Positions 16,411-22,081 of a stretch of 23,898 bases of DNA are shown here, piece by piece. The stretch covers positions 1 through 23,898 of IMG/VR virus record IMGVR_UViG_3300038701_002434, one strand, 5' to 3'. Made by a program: the position numbers and the translations under genes. The stretch is from a virus. A model generated the notes under the pieces. It was not told the origin of the DNA. It worked only from the letters and a program-made list of their open reading frames with translations, and ran no database searches. Every line of letters begins with the position of its first letter. The first letter of the stretch is position 1.

Positions 16411-16740
16411 ATGGATACCAAAGAAACCAAAGATCTAGTCTCATTTTTTGCCTCTCTTGCTAACGCGGTCGATTTAGCGACTGCCGATGGACTTCAGGCC
16501 GCCGATTTTGCTCTATTTATGGGTGCCATCGGGAAAATCCCGGCCGCAATTGATGGAATTTCCGAAGTGCCAAAAGAGGTCAAAGATCTAGACGCCGCTG
16601 AAAAAGCCGAAATTATCGCTCAACTCAAAGCGGAACTCGATTTAAGAGACGACGTTTTAGAGGGGATTTTAGAAGAGGGTCTAACGATCGGTGTCGGTCT
16701 ATGGGGCCTTGTCGAGAAAATCCGCGCGGCTAGAAATTAA
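16411..16740 (+). CDS. Small conserved-looking phage protein
   Basis: A soluble, mostly helical 109-residue protein. Key stretches are FASLANAVDLATADGLQAAD, IGKIPAAIDGISEVPKEVKDL and LDLRDDVLEGILEEGLTIGVG. I recall small phage proteins with the same LP-A--GI---P-E--DLD---- pattern near holin and endolysin genes, but their function is not known and I cannot check the match. The C-terminal helix (LTIGVGLWGLVEKIRAA) is moderately hydrophobic. AGGGG lies nine or so bases before ATG 16411, and its stop overlaps the next ATG (TAATGA). This placement suggests a shared transcript with the membrane proteins on both sides. Confidence 0.72.
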   Translation: MDTKETKDLVSFFASLANAVDLATADGLQAADFALFMGAIGKIPAAIDGISEVPKEVKDLDAAEKAEIIAQLKAELDLRDDVLEGILEEGLTIGVGLWGLVEKIRAARN

Positions 16741-17003
16741 TGAGTTTTTTATCAGGGCTATGGGAGGTCTTTAAATTCGTCTCATGGCTCTTGCCCGTCC
16801 TGAAAACTCTTTATAGGCAATACGAGCGATTTAAGTCCAGCGAGGAAAAAGAGGAGCTCAAAGCGGCCTTATTAAAGGCCGTTGAGACCGGGGATAATCG
16901 AGAGCTCGAAATCCTTATAGGGAATCCCAACGCCGGAAAACCAACAAAACACAATATCCCCGACCTCAAGACTCGTCCGGCAAAAGATAGGGGGAATCAA
17001 TGA
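16740..17003 (+). CDS. Small protein with N-terminal amphipathic or membrane segment (possible holin-related)
   Basis: An 87-residue protein starting with a hydrophobic aromatic segment, FLSGLWEVFKFVSWLLPVLKT (about residues 3-23; the stretch is broken by Glu and Lys, so it may lie along the membrane surface rather than cross it). The rest is highly charged (RFKSSEEKEELKAALLKAVE, then a Pro/Lys-rich C-terminus). Small proteins of this form are sometimes holins or pinholins, but there is no decisive feature. The ATG overlaps the preceding stop, and the 3' end overlaps the next gene by four bases. It belongs to a run of five coupled small genes between the fibres and the integrase, so involvement in lysis is plausible but unproven. 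Confidence 0.68.
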   Translation: MSFLSGLWEVFKFVSWLLPVLKTLYRQYERFKSSEEKEELKAALLKAVETGDNRELEILIGNPNAGKPTKHNIPDLKTRPAKDRGNQ

Positions 17004-17290
17004 GAAGTGCATTCTTTCAATGGCTAATGATTCATTTCCTTTTAATGATCGTGGCTTTTTTGGTTCTATTTTTTACGGGGTGCGGATCCATTACAAAACA
17101 AATCGAGTCCGAGATCTGGTCCGTTGATCCGCAAGACGGCTCAATTTTTCGGGTCCTAGATAACGGGACCGAGGAGTTTATTCTCTGTACAGATCAGAGC
17201 TCTAAGAAATTTAAGGCCATGTATTACACGGATTTGCAGAAATGGCTTAATTATGCCGCGGAAAATTGCTCTTGTCGGGTGCCGGAATGA
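17000..17290 (+). CDS. Putative lipoprotein (possible outer-membrane spanin or surface protein)
   Basis: A 96-residue protein with a long hydrophobic N-terminus (FFQWLMIHFLLMIVAFLVLFF) ending in TGC, a plausible lipobox with Cys28. The mature region is small (about 68 residues), with GSITKQIESEIWSVDPQDGS and two later Cys in ENCSCRVPE. A small lipoprotein near a holin-like gene could be an outer-membrane spanin subunit (o-spanin), as in lambda Rz1, but spanins are usually Pro-rich and this is not. It might also be an immunity or surface lipoprotein. AGGGGGAATC precedes the ATG, giving a good ribosome site. The start overlaps the preceding stop by four bases. Confidence 0.75.
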   Translation: MRSAFFQWLMIHFLLMIVAFLVLFFTGCGSITKQIESEIWSVDPQDGSIFRVLDNGTEEFILCTDQSSKKFKAMYYTDLQKWLNYAAENCSCRVPE

Positions 17291-17556
17291 ATGCTCTCAG
17301 AGAGAAATATCTAAAGGTCATGGACGGGGAAAGTCGGCTCCTTTATATTTTATGGGTCATTGATAAATGCGCCGAGAGGGAATTAATCCTCGATTTCTAC
17401 CTTAAACAAGGCTTAACAGGGCGAAACCTCTTTTCGTTTATTCAAGAGAAATTTAAGGGATCCCCTCAAAAAACGATCGCCTACGCATCAAAGAATATTG
17501 AAAATTCGAACTCAGCAAAACCTAGAATCCTAGGCTTGAACTTTCGAAACGTCTAG
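17287..17556 (+). CDS. Hypothetical small protein
   Basis: I do not recognise this 89-residue protein. It is helical, with MDGESRLLYILWVIDKCAER near the start (residues about 12-31) and LILDFYLKQGLTGRNLFSFI in the middle, and ends basic with Asn and Ser. ATG 17287 is chosen because it overlaps the previous TGA as ATGA; the frame is also open upstream to a TTG at 17266. There is no good Shine-Dalgarno, so translation is likely coupled to the lipoprotein gene. It is the last gene of the run before a 109-base gap and the integrase. Its position suggests either the end of the late operon or a small regulator upstream of integrase. Function unknown. Confidence 0.6.
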   Translation: MNALREKYLKVMDGESRLLYILWVIDKCAERELILDFYLKQGLTGRNLFSFIQEKFKGSPQKTIAYASKNIENSNSAKPRILGLNFRNV

Positions 17557-17665
17557 TCTCTAGTCACGAAAGTAAAAAATGAGTTAAAAATTCCCGTATT
17601 AAGTTAAAAAAAAATATACCATACCGAGTATTTCATTAGGCACTAATATTGTACTTGATAGGGGA

Positions 17666-18586
17666 ATGGACATTCTAAAACCGCTAGATCAAGCGATTGA
17701 ATTCTATATTGCGAACGTTTCGAGTAAGAAAACGGAGAGCACTTTTAAGCAAGAGCAAAAGACTCTAAGGGATTTCCTTGTCTTACTCCGGTCTGTGAAG
17801 GGGCTCCCGGTCCCGGAAAAGGTCGACGAGGTCTCTCCCCTTCATTTGGAGGGGGTCCAGACCTTAGTTAAAACTCATGAGGGGAAAGATCTCCAAAATT
17901 CTACGATCAACCGGAAATTTAATACAATTAGACACTTTTTCCAAAAACTCGAGGATTGGAACGTTTTAGAGGTCTCTCCATGCCGGAAAGTAAAGGATCT
18001 CCCGGAGGATTATAACGTCCGAAGGCCTTGGACCGACTCTCAATTCTTAATGGTTTATGCTCAAGGGGAAAAATGGATTCAAGATATCTTGTTTTTCGTT
18101 AAATTCACTGGAGCTCGAGCCTCGTCGGTGTCTCTATTAGAGTGGAAAGACGTCGATTTTAAAAACGAGGTGATAAAACTCTCTCATAGAAAGGGGAAAG
18201 ATAAATCCCTAAAACTCTATGACGTCCCGATGATTCCCGAGGTATTTGCTATGCTGAAAAAAAGGCAACGTATGGGTGCTTACGGGGCCAATACGCCGGT
18301 TTTTCTAACATCTAAGGGGAAACGGCCAAGTCCGACTCATATATCAAGAGAGACGCGGAGACTCGTCGAAAAGGCGGGGTTGAGTTTTTTAAAGATCGGG
18401 ATTCACGGCCTCCGGCATTCGGTGGCGACAGCTTTACATAATTCAGGGGCCTCGACTGAGACCATTAGGAGAATGCTCGGTCATTCGAATACGAAAACCA
18501 CGGAAAGATATTTGCATTCTAATACGGCGGATTTAATGGACGCAATGAATCGGGCATTTAGGCCGGCTAAGACGGGTTCAGATTAA
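17666..18586 (+). CDS. Tyrosine-type integrase
   Basis: Site-specific recombinase that joins phage attP to host attB and, with a directionality factor, excises the prophage. The 306-residue protein has an N-terminal core-binding helical domain (about residues 5-105) and a C-terminal catalytic domain. Catalytic residues can be seen: Arg151 in TGARASSV, a likely Lys in the RKGKDKSLKLYDVPM hairpin, His247 and Arg250 in IHGLRHS, His273 in LGHSNTKTT and Tyr282 in RYLHSN. The length is like XerC/D-type and short phage integrases with no large arm-binding domain. Its ATG follows AGGGG with very short spacing (one or two bases), so translation may be weak. The att core lies about 260 bases downstream (18845-18890). 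No separate excisionase was recognised. Confidence 0.96.
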   Translation: MDILKPLDQAIEFYIANVSSKKTESTFKQEQKTLRDFLVLLRSVKGLPVPEKVDEVSPLHLEGVQTLVKTHEGKDLQNSTINRKFNTIRHFFQKLEDWNVLEVSPCRKVKDLPEDYNVRRPWTDSQFLMVYAQGEKWIQDILFFVKFTGARASSVSLLEWKDVDFKNEVIKLSHRKGKDKSLKLYDVPMIPEVFAMLKKRQRMGAYGANTPVFLTSKGKRPSPTHISRETRRLVEKAGLSFLKIGIHGLRHSVATALHNSGASTETIRRMLGHSNTKTTERYLHSNTADLMDAMNRAFRPAKTGSD

Positions 18587-18768
18587 CTCAAACCCTCTCC
18601 GATACCGGTACACGGTTCTTACACTTTCAATCTAAGTTATTGAAATTATTAAGGTGTATTAAGTGCTCTCGGTGTCGTTGTTACCATTAGCTACCGGTTC
18701 GAAATATTGTGAGGATATTTAGAATTATTTTGACAAATGAATAAAGGTCTAGTGTTTTGGAGAGATCT

Positions 18769-18797
18769 AAAAAAAGGGAGTTGCAGCAACAACTCCC
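18769..18797 (-). terminator. Intrinsic terminator on the minus strand, downstream of the tRNA-Glu 3' end
   Basis: GGGAGTTG (18776-18783) and CAACTCCC (18790-18797) pair perfectly in an eight-base stem with a six-base loop. Seven A at 18769-18775 become a T run on the minus strand right after the hairpin, the classical intrinsic terminator. No T run follows on the + strand. On the minus strand it lies just beyond the tRNA-Glu 3' end at 18845, so after integration it could end the host tRNA transcript. It would also shield the integrase gene from incoming minus-strand transcription. Confidence 0.78.
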
Positions 18798-18833
18798 AAA
18801 AAAACAAGACCGATCACGTACCTCGATCTTGAT

Positions 18834-18903
18834 TTAGATCAATTTGGCGTCCCCTACGGGAGTCGAACCCGTGTCTTCACCGTGAAAGGGGAGATTGATC
18901 TAA
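18834..18903. repeat. Inverted repeat surrounding the att core
   Basis: TTAGATCAAT at 18834-18843 and ATTGATCTAA at 18894-18903 are perfect inverted copies of ten bases, placed almost symmetrically around the tRNA-Glu fragment. Such repeats may be binding sites for integrase or a directionality protein. The spacing of 50 bases is too wide for a standard pair of core-type sites, which normally flank a six- to eight-base overlap. Confidence 0.6.
18845..18890 (-). other. attP core: 3' part of tRNA-Glu (UUC)
   Basis: Read on the minus strand this is the anticodon loop to CCA end of a tRNA-Glu. The anticodon UUC lies at 18884-18886 within the loop CTTTCAC. The anticodon-stem 3' side GGTGA follows, then a T arm with stem ACGGG/CCCGT around loop TTCGACT, the acceptor strand, discriminator G and encoded CCA at 18845-18847. 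The 5' half is missing: bases beyond 18891 do not continue the stem or show D-arm sequence. This is a typical phage att core that restores the tRNA 3' end on integration. With phage genes on both sides, it is attP rather than attL or attR. The exact crossover point cannot be read without the host sequence. Confidence 0.88.
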
Positions 18904-18952
18904 TTTCGTATTTAACGAGGACTTTTCGGTTTTAAAAATCCGGGGAGGGACC

Positions 18953-19057
18953 TTGTTTTCAATCTATTCGATATTAATTTGCAATATTTGGGGGACTATT
19001 TTCGGCGCGTTGATCGCTCAATTTTGCCTATTTTTTAGTCAAGGCGGCGCACTTTGA
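18953..19057 (+). CDS. Tiny membrane peptide upstream of the initiator gene
   Basis: A 34-residue open frame from TTG 18953 with a strong GGGAGGGA site three to five bases upstream. The peptide is hydrophobic, with SILICNIWGTIFGALIAQFC across most of its length. Its stop overlaps the TTG start of the next gene as TTGA, the same coupling used elsewhere in this phage. The good ribosome site and coupling suggest a real leader or small membrane gene that drives translation of the replication protein, whose own site is weaker. The alternative is an untranslated leader whose ribosome site merely looks good. No function is recognised. Confidence 0.5.
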   Translation: MFSIYSILICNIWGTIFGALIAQFCLFFSQGGAL

Positions 19058-19773
19058 GACGTCGTCGGGGATATATAAAACACTTTAACGACTGGCATCA
19101 GACGACCGAATTTCAGCAATTATTCGCCGAAAAAAACCATGAATCGGTCGCTCTTTACTTCGTTATTTTGGAACTTTTAAGTCAAAAACAAAGTGAGTTT
19201 ATTTCGATTTCTATTCGACTTTTATCAAAGATAATCTCAAAGAAAACTCCCGTATTATTAAAGATGATCGAGACATTAAGTCGAGTTTTTCCGGACTTTA
19301 ATTATAGTTTAGTAGGAGATCAACTCGAGTTAGAGCTCTCTAACTATTCAAAAATACTCAATACTAGGTGCAAAACTGGTCCTCCTAATGATTCAGGAAA
19401 TAGTCCCCCTAAAGAGATAAAAGAGGAAAAAGAGATAAAAGAGAAAAATAAAAATACTAAAAAAAGGGGAATACTTTTTGAGAATGATCTCAAAGAGATT
19501 GCAAAACTTTACCCTCGATCCGACGGCGTTCGAGAGGGGATTCTCTCGGCGGCCTTGGTGGTCGAAACTCATAACGATCTCGCCGATCTCAAAACAGCAA
19601 TCGAAAACTATTCGAAATTCACTGAAGAAAATCAAATCGAGTTTAGATTCATTCGGACCTTTAAAAAATTCATTTCGGACGATTATTGGAAAGATTGGAT
19701 CAAAGGCCCATCGAGTCCCGGTGACGGTTTTTCTGAATATCAGAAAATCGCAAAAGAGAGGGGTTACAAATGA
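19054..19773 (+). CDS. Replication initiator / replisome organiser-like protein
   Basis: Likely phage replication initiator (239 residues), comparable in architecture to lambda O or DnaD-like organisers. The N-terminal part (about 25-105) looks like a winged helix: ALYFVILELLSQKQSEF, SIRLLSKIISKKTPVLLKMI, then FPDFNYSLVGDQLELEL. A very charged linker (KEIKEEKEIKEKNKNTKKRG, about 125-145) separates it from a C-terminal domain with DLKEIAKLYPR, LKTAIENYSKF, FRFIRTFKKFISDDYWKDWI, a pattern common at the end of phage replisome organisers. It begins at TTG 19054, overlapping the tiny upstream frame. The following genes include a zinc-binding protein that may load helicase. As in lambda O, the origin may lie inside this gene. 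Confidence 0.75.
   Translation: MRRRRGYIKHFNDWHQTTEFQQLFAEKNHESVALYFVILELLSQKQSEFISISIRLLSKIISKKTPVLLKMIETLSRVFPDFNYSLVGDQLELELSNYSKILNTRCKTGPPNDSGNSPPKEIKEEKEIKEKNKNTKKRGILFENDLKEIAKLYPRSDGVREGILSAALVVETHNDLADLKTAIENYSKFTEENQIEFRFIRTFKKFISDDYWKDWIKGPSSPGDGFSEYQKIAKERGYK
19411..19475. other. Candidate replication origin inside the initiator gene
   Basis: The linker-coding part is extremely A/G-rich and AT-rich. It contains two exact copies of AAAGAGATAAAAGAG, at 19411-19425 and 19429-19443, with an 18-base period, followed by an A-rich tract to about 19475. Lambda ori has a similar position, in the linker of gene O with 18-base iterons next to an AT-rich region. Only two repeats are present and the coding of Lys/Glu repeats could explain them, so this is a weak candidate. 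Confidence 0.35.
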
Positions 19774-19895
19774 ATCGATTAATGGATTATCTAGAGAAAA
19801 TTGTGATCTCAATGATCGTCGTTTTGGGGACTTGGGTAGTTTTGGCGATGATTTACACGGCTTTAAAATTTTTCCTATGGCTAGGGGGATTATAA
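19770..19895 (+). CDS. Small single-span membrane protein
   Basis: A 41-residue protein from ATG 19770, which overlaps the initiator stop as ATGA; GAGAGGGG lies about six bases upstream. It has a short polar N-terminus (MNRLMDYLEK) and a long hydrophobic segment IVISMIVVLGTWVVLAMIYT (residues 11-30), then ALKFFLWLGGL. The stop is directly followed by the ATG of the next gene. One membrane span with polar start is compatible with a small holin, an antiholin or a membrane peptide of unknown role. The coupled position inside a replication operon is unusual for a holin, though the endolysin gene lies downstream on the same strand. Coding is supported by coupling on both sides. Confidence 0.68.
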   Translation: MNRLMDYLEKIVISMIVVLGTWVVLAMIYTALKFFLWLGGL

Positions 19896-20519
19896 ATGAG
19901 GGAGGAGGATTTCCAAAAAGAAATAGACCGCCTTAATAATAATCTCCAGGGGCCTAAGTATTCAGTCGAGCAGACCTTGAGGATTAGGACCTATGTCATA
20001 GACCTACCTCATTATGAATTCCGAAAAATGGTCAATGACGTTTTCGACACGGAAAAATATAAACCTACGCCTAAGAAATTTAGGGATCTCGCCTCTTTAG
20101 TAAGTAAGAAATATCGAAAAGTCGAAAGAGAGGATATTCCGGAAAATCCAAATTGTCGAATTTGCGCGGATACCGGTATCGCCTACGCATTTTCTAAGAC
20201 TAAGAAGTCCGAGGAGACTTTCTATTGCTCTTGTCACAAAGGGGCCTATCCAATTCAGGATCGAAATTTGCCTCGCTGGAAAAAGGAATTTGAGAAATAT
20301 TACAATCTCGATCCTCGATATCCTTTCGAGCCTAAATATTATCAAGAGTGCGCAAAATTAATCCGCGTTCCGGGAGTAGCCGCGCAATTGCTTAAAAATG
20401 GAGTCACAGGAGAGAGCTCGGATTTTAATTTCGTTTTTGATGAGGACTGGCAAAAGAAAAACAAGGGCTCTCAAGCGGGCCTTATTAATCTATTTCAGGG
20501 GCTAAAAAATGACGTCTAG
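19896..20519 (+). CDS. Replication-associated zinc-binding protein (possible helicase loader)
   Basis: A 207-residue protein of the replication block. The N-terminal half (about 1-75) is helical, with YKPTPKKFRDLASLVSKKY, resembling the N-terminal region of phage helicase loader or inhibitor proteins that have a similar PTP-KF motif. A likely zinc site follows: CRIC at 87-90 and CSC at 111-113. The C-terminus is helical with a Pro-rich beginning (LDPRYPFEPKYYQECAKLI). The arrangement initiator followed by loader resembles lambda O and P, though I see no Walker ATPase motif, so it is not a DnaC-type ATPase. AGGGGG lies eight to thirteen bases before ATG 19896. Its end overlaps the next gene by 11 bases. 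Function assigned from order and partial pattern only. Confidence 0.62.
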   Translation: MREEDFQKEIDRLNNNLQGPKYSVEQTLRIRTYVIDLPHYEFRKMVNDVFDTEKYKPTPKKFRDLASLVSKKYRKVEREDIPENPNCRICADTGIAYAFSKTKKSEETFYCSCHKGAYPIQDRNLPRWKKEFEKYYNLDPRYPFEPKYYQECAKLIRVPGVAAQLLKNGVTGESSDFNFVFDEDWQKKNKGSQAGLINLFQGLKNDV

Positions 20520-20724
20520 TGTTTTTAAAGTTAATTGGCGAGTCGCGACCTATAACCGGCATAAACCCGATCAATTCAATCTGAATAAAGAGGAGCTCAT
20601 TTTCTCAACAAAAGAGAATGCCGAGAGATTCGAACGAAATCTGATAGAGGCCGCGGATTTTCTGGGAAAAATTACTCTCGAGACTCAAATTAAAGAAATA
20701 GAATTGGATTCCCCAAATGAATAA
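20509..20724 (+). CDS. Hypothetical small protein
   Basis: I do not recognise this 71-residue protein. It begins VFKVNWRVATYNRHKPDQFN, which looks like a beta-hairpin, then has a Glu/Lys-rich helix (STKENAERFERNLIEAADFL) and an acidic end. ATG 20509 has AGGGG about six bases upstream and overlaps the preceding gene by 11 bases. The stop overlaps the start of the hydrolase gene by eight bases. The tight packing shows it belongs to the same transcript as the replication genes. Nothing more can be said with confidence. Confidence 0.68.
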   Translation: MTSSVFKVNWRVATYNRHKPDQFNLNKEELIFSTKENAERFERNLIEAADFLGKITLETQIKEIELDSPNE

Positions 20725-21160
20725 ACCAAAAGTTATCTATTACGGCGGACTTCTTAATTCGGTTTTTAAATGGCTCGAGCGTCACCTAATTTTAGAGCTC
20801 AAGTCAGATTTTCCTCAATACGAATTCGAGGGGCGGACTTGGCTCAATAAGGATCCTATCCCCGAGGGGACGGCTCTAGTTATCGGGCATAGCTTCGGCG
20901 GCTATAGAGCTCTAAAAATGACTAGGGCCTTAAATATTCCGGTCATTTCAATTGATCCTCGCTGGATTGTATTTAAGGAGCTCAAGACCTTTAACAGATC
21001 AACGGTCAATTTCTATCAATGCGGATTTATGAATGGATTCCCGGTTTTGGGGTCCGCTTTAAATTATATGATTAAGGATTTAAGTCATATAGGGATTTTA
21101 AAAGCATTTAAGGTGCATTCAAGAGCTCGAATGATCTTAGGGGGGAAACGTGGTGTCTGA
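20717..21160 (+). CDS. Small alpha/beta hydrolase-like protein
   Basis: A 147-residue protein with a nucleophile elbow GHSFGG (residues 57-62, Ser59) following the strand TALVI. A plausible Asp lies in ISIDPRW (Asp80) and a plausible His in DLSHIGI (His124), so a Ser-Asp-His triad is possible. It begins with PKVIYYGGLLNSVFKWLERH, like the first strand and helix of the fold. It is very short for the family, so it may be a minimal hydrolase or lack the usual lid. It lies two genes upstream of the endolysin, so it might attack envelope lipids or esters during lysis, as LysB does in mycobacteriophages, but no homology to LysB was seen. A role in prophage-host physiology is equally possible. Confidence 0.7.
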   Translation: MNKPKVIYYGGLLNSVFKWLERHLILELKSDFPQYEFEGRTWLNKDPIPEGTALVIGHSFGGYRALKMTRALNIPVISIDPRWIVFKELKTFNRSTVNFYQCGFMNGFPVLGSALNYMIKDLSHIGILKAFKVHSRARMILGGKRGV

Positions 21161-21419
21161 TATCAATTGCATTTTTAGCGCGGTTCAAAGGAACGATCAT
21201 TTAATTGAACATCTAAGAAAGCGCGGAGTTGATTCGATCGAGCTCCCAATAGAGGATCTCGAAAGGATCAATCGAATTCTCGAGACGGTCGCAATTTTCG
21301 GAGGCGACGCTAATTTTTCCGAATATCACCAAATAGATACTAAAACCCGCGAAATGATTTCAAAGGTCGCGGATACAATTCAGAAACTAGGTTTTAAGGT
21401 CGAAAATCCAAGGGTTTAA
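21150..21419 (+). CDS. Hypothetical protein upstream of endolysin
   Basis: An 89-residue soluble protein of unknown function with two helical parts: IFSAVQRNDHLIEHLRKRG and LPIEDLERINRILETVAIFG, then TKTREMISKVADTIQKLGF. It starts at a GTG at 21150, or the next GTG at 21153; the second has better spacing from GGGGGG. It overlaps the hydrolase stop by 11 bases and ends eight bases before the endolysin start. It may be a small partner of hydrolase or endolysin, but no evidence beyond position supports this. Confidence 0.65.
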   Translation: MVSDINCIFSAVQRNDHLIEHLRKRGVDSIELPIEDLERINRILETVAIFGGDANFSEYHQIDTKTREMISKVADTIQKLGFKVENPRV

Positions 21420-21427
21420 GGGGAAAA

Positions 21428-22081
21428 ATGGAAAACGAAATTAATAAGGCAACAATAGAAATCGAAATCGCGCAAAACTCACTAGATACCGCAAGGGAGG
21501 TCCTAGAGAAACTCCGACGAGAGGCTGAATTAAAGAGAAATTCAAAATATATCTCTTTAAATGAGAAAATTCTCCAGATTCTTTCAGAGGAAATCGGAAC
21601 CAAAGAGATCCCGGGCAATGGATCCAATCCTGAAATTGAGCTCTATCACTCTTACGCCTCGGAGGATAACGACGAGCCTTTGCATGATGGAATTCCGTGG
21701 TGCTCTAGTTTTCTTTGTTATCTTGTCGAGGTCGCTGGTCAAAAAAGCGTAAATTCTCGAGCGGCTAGAGCGTGGCTGAATTATGGAATAAAAACACTCT
21801 CTCCGGTCCCGGGGGATATTGTTGTTTTTTGGAGGGGCTCTCGATCCTCTTGGATGGGTCATTGCGGAGTCTATATAGCCGAAACGCCGACTCACGTTTT
21901 AACGGGCGGCGGGAACCAAGCCGATGAGGTCAATCTAACGTGGTATTCAAAAAACAAAGTCCTAGATTATCGAGCCCACGGAACGGACGCCGTTAGTATA
22001 AAGGACGTTGAGCGTCTTTCTGAAATCGCTAAAAAACTTCAAAGAGGGGAGTCGATCAAAGTAGGGGGCGCGGTTCAATGA
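21428..22081 (+). CDS. Endolysin, CHAP-like (TIGR02594 type)
   Basis: Likely cell-wall-cleaving enzyme for lysis (217 residues). The catalytic domain spans about residues 44-185. Cys92 in PWCSSFLCYLV is the probable nucleophile, PGDIVVFWRG follows, and His145 in MGHCGVYI is the probable base. The segment VLTGGGNQADEVNLTWYSK and VLDYRAHG match the end of the TIGR02594-type hydrolases. The first 40 residues are a Glu/Lys-rich coiled-coil helix (INKATIEIEIAQNSLDTARE), an unusual addition that may mediate oligomerisation or binding to a partner. There is no signal peptide, so a holin is needed for release. AAGGGG precedes ATG 21428. The 3' end overlaps the regulator gene by four bases (ATGA). Confidence 0.88.
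   Translation: MENEINKATIEIEIAQNSLDTAREVLEKLRREAELKRNSKYISLNEKILQILSEEIGTKEIPGNGSNPEIELYHSYASEDNDEPLHDGIPWCSSFLCYLVEVAGQKSVNSRAARAWLNYGIKTLSPVPGDIVVFWRGSRSSWMGHCGVYIAETPTHVLTGGGNQADEVNLTWYSKNKVLDYRAHGTDAVSIKDVERLSEIAKKLQRGESIKVGGAVQ

Larger units (their letters stand above)
18587..18952 (+). other. Non-coding att region
   Basis: This 366-base stretch holds no convincing gene. From left to right it contains a tandem near-repeat (ATTAAGGTGT then ATTAAGTGCT, 18648-18667) that could be integrase or host-factor sites, a TTGACA at 18730 without a good matching -10, a minus-strand intrinsic terminator (18769-18797), the tRNA-Glu fragment (18845-18890) and a 10-base inverted repeat surrounding it. 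The right part before 18953 should contain the promoter for the replication operon, but I could not identify a clear one. Confidence 0.7.

Noticed and set aside
17521-17565. Small inverted repeat CCTAG/CTAGG and tandem TCTAGTC
   Set aside because: The stem is five bases with no T run and lies in the coding end of a gene; the tandem repeat is seven bases. Neither supports a terminator or att site without further evidence.
17557-17665. Promoter for the integrase gene
   Set aside because: The gap is AT-rich, as expected for a promoter, but no pair of -35 and -10 elements at proper spacing stands out.
18730-18758. TTGACA as the -35 of a promoter for the replication operon
   Set aside because: At 17-base spacing the -10 position reads TGTTTT, a poor match, and any transcript would run through the hairpin and the tRNA fragment. 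Not strong enough to list as a promoter.
18845-18890. A complete tRNA gene on the minus strand
   Set aside because: Only the part from the anticodon loop to CCA is present; the 5' anticodon stem strand does not pair and no D arm or acceptor 5' strand follows. It is an att core, not a working tRNA gene.
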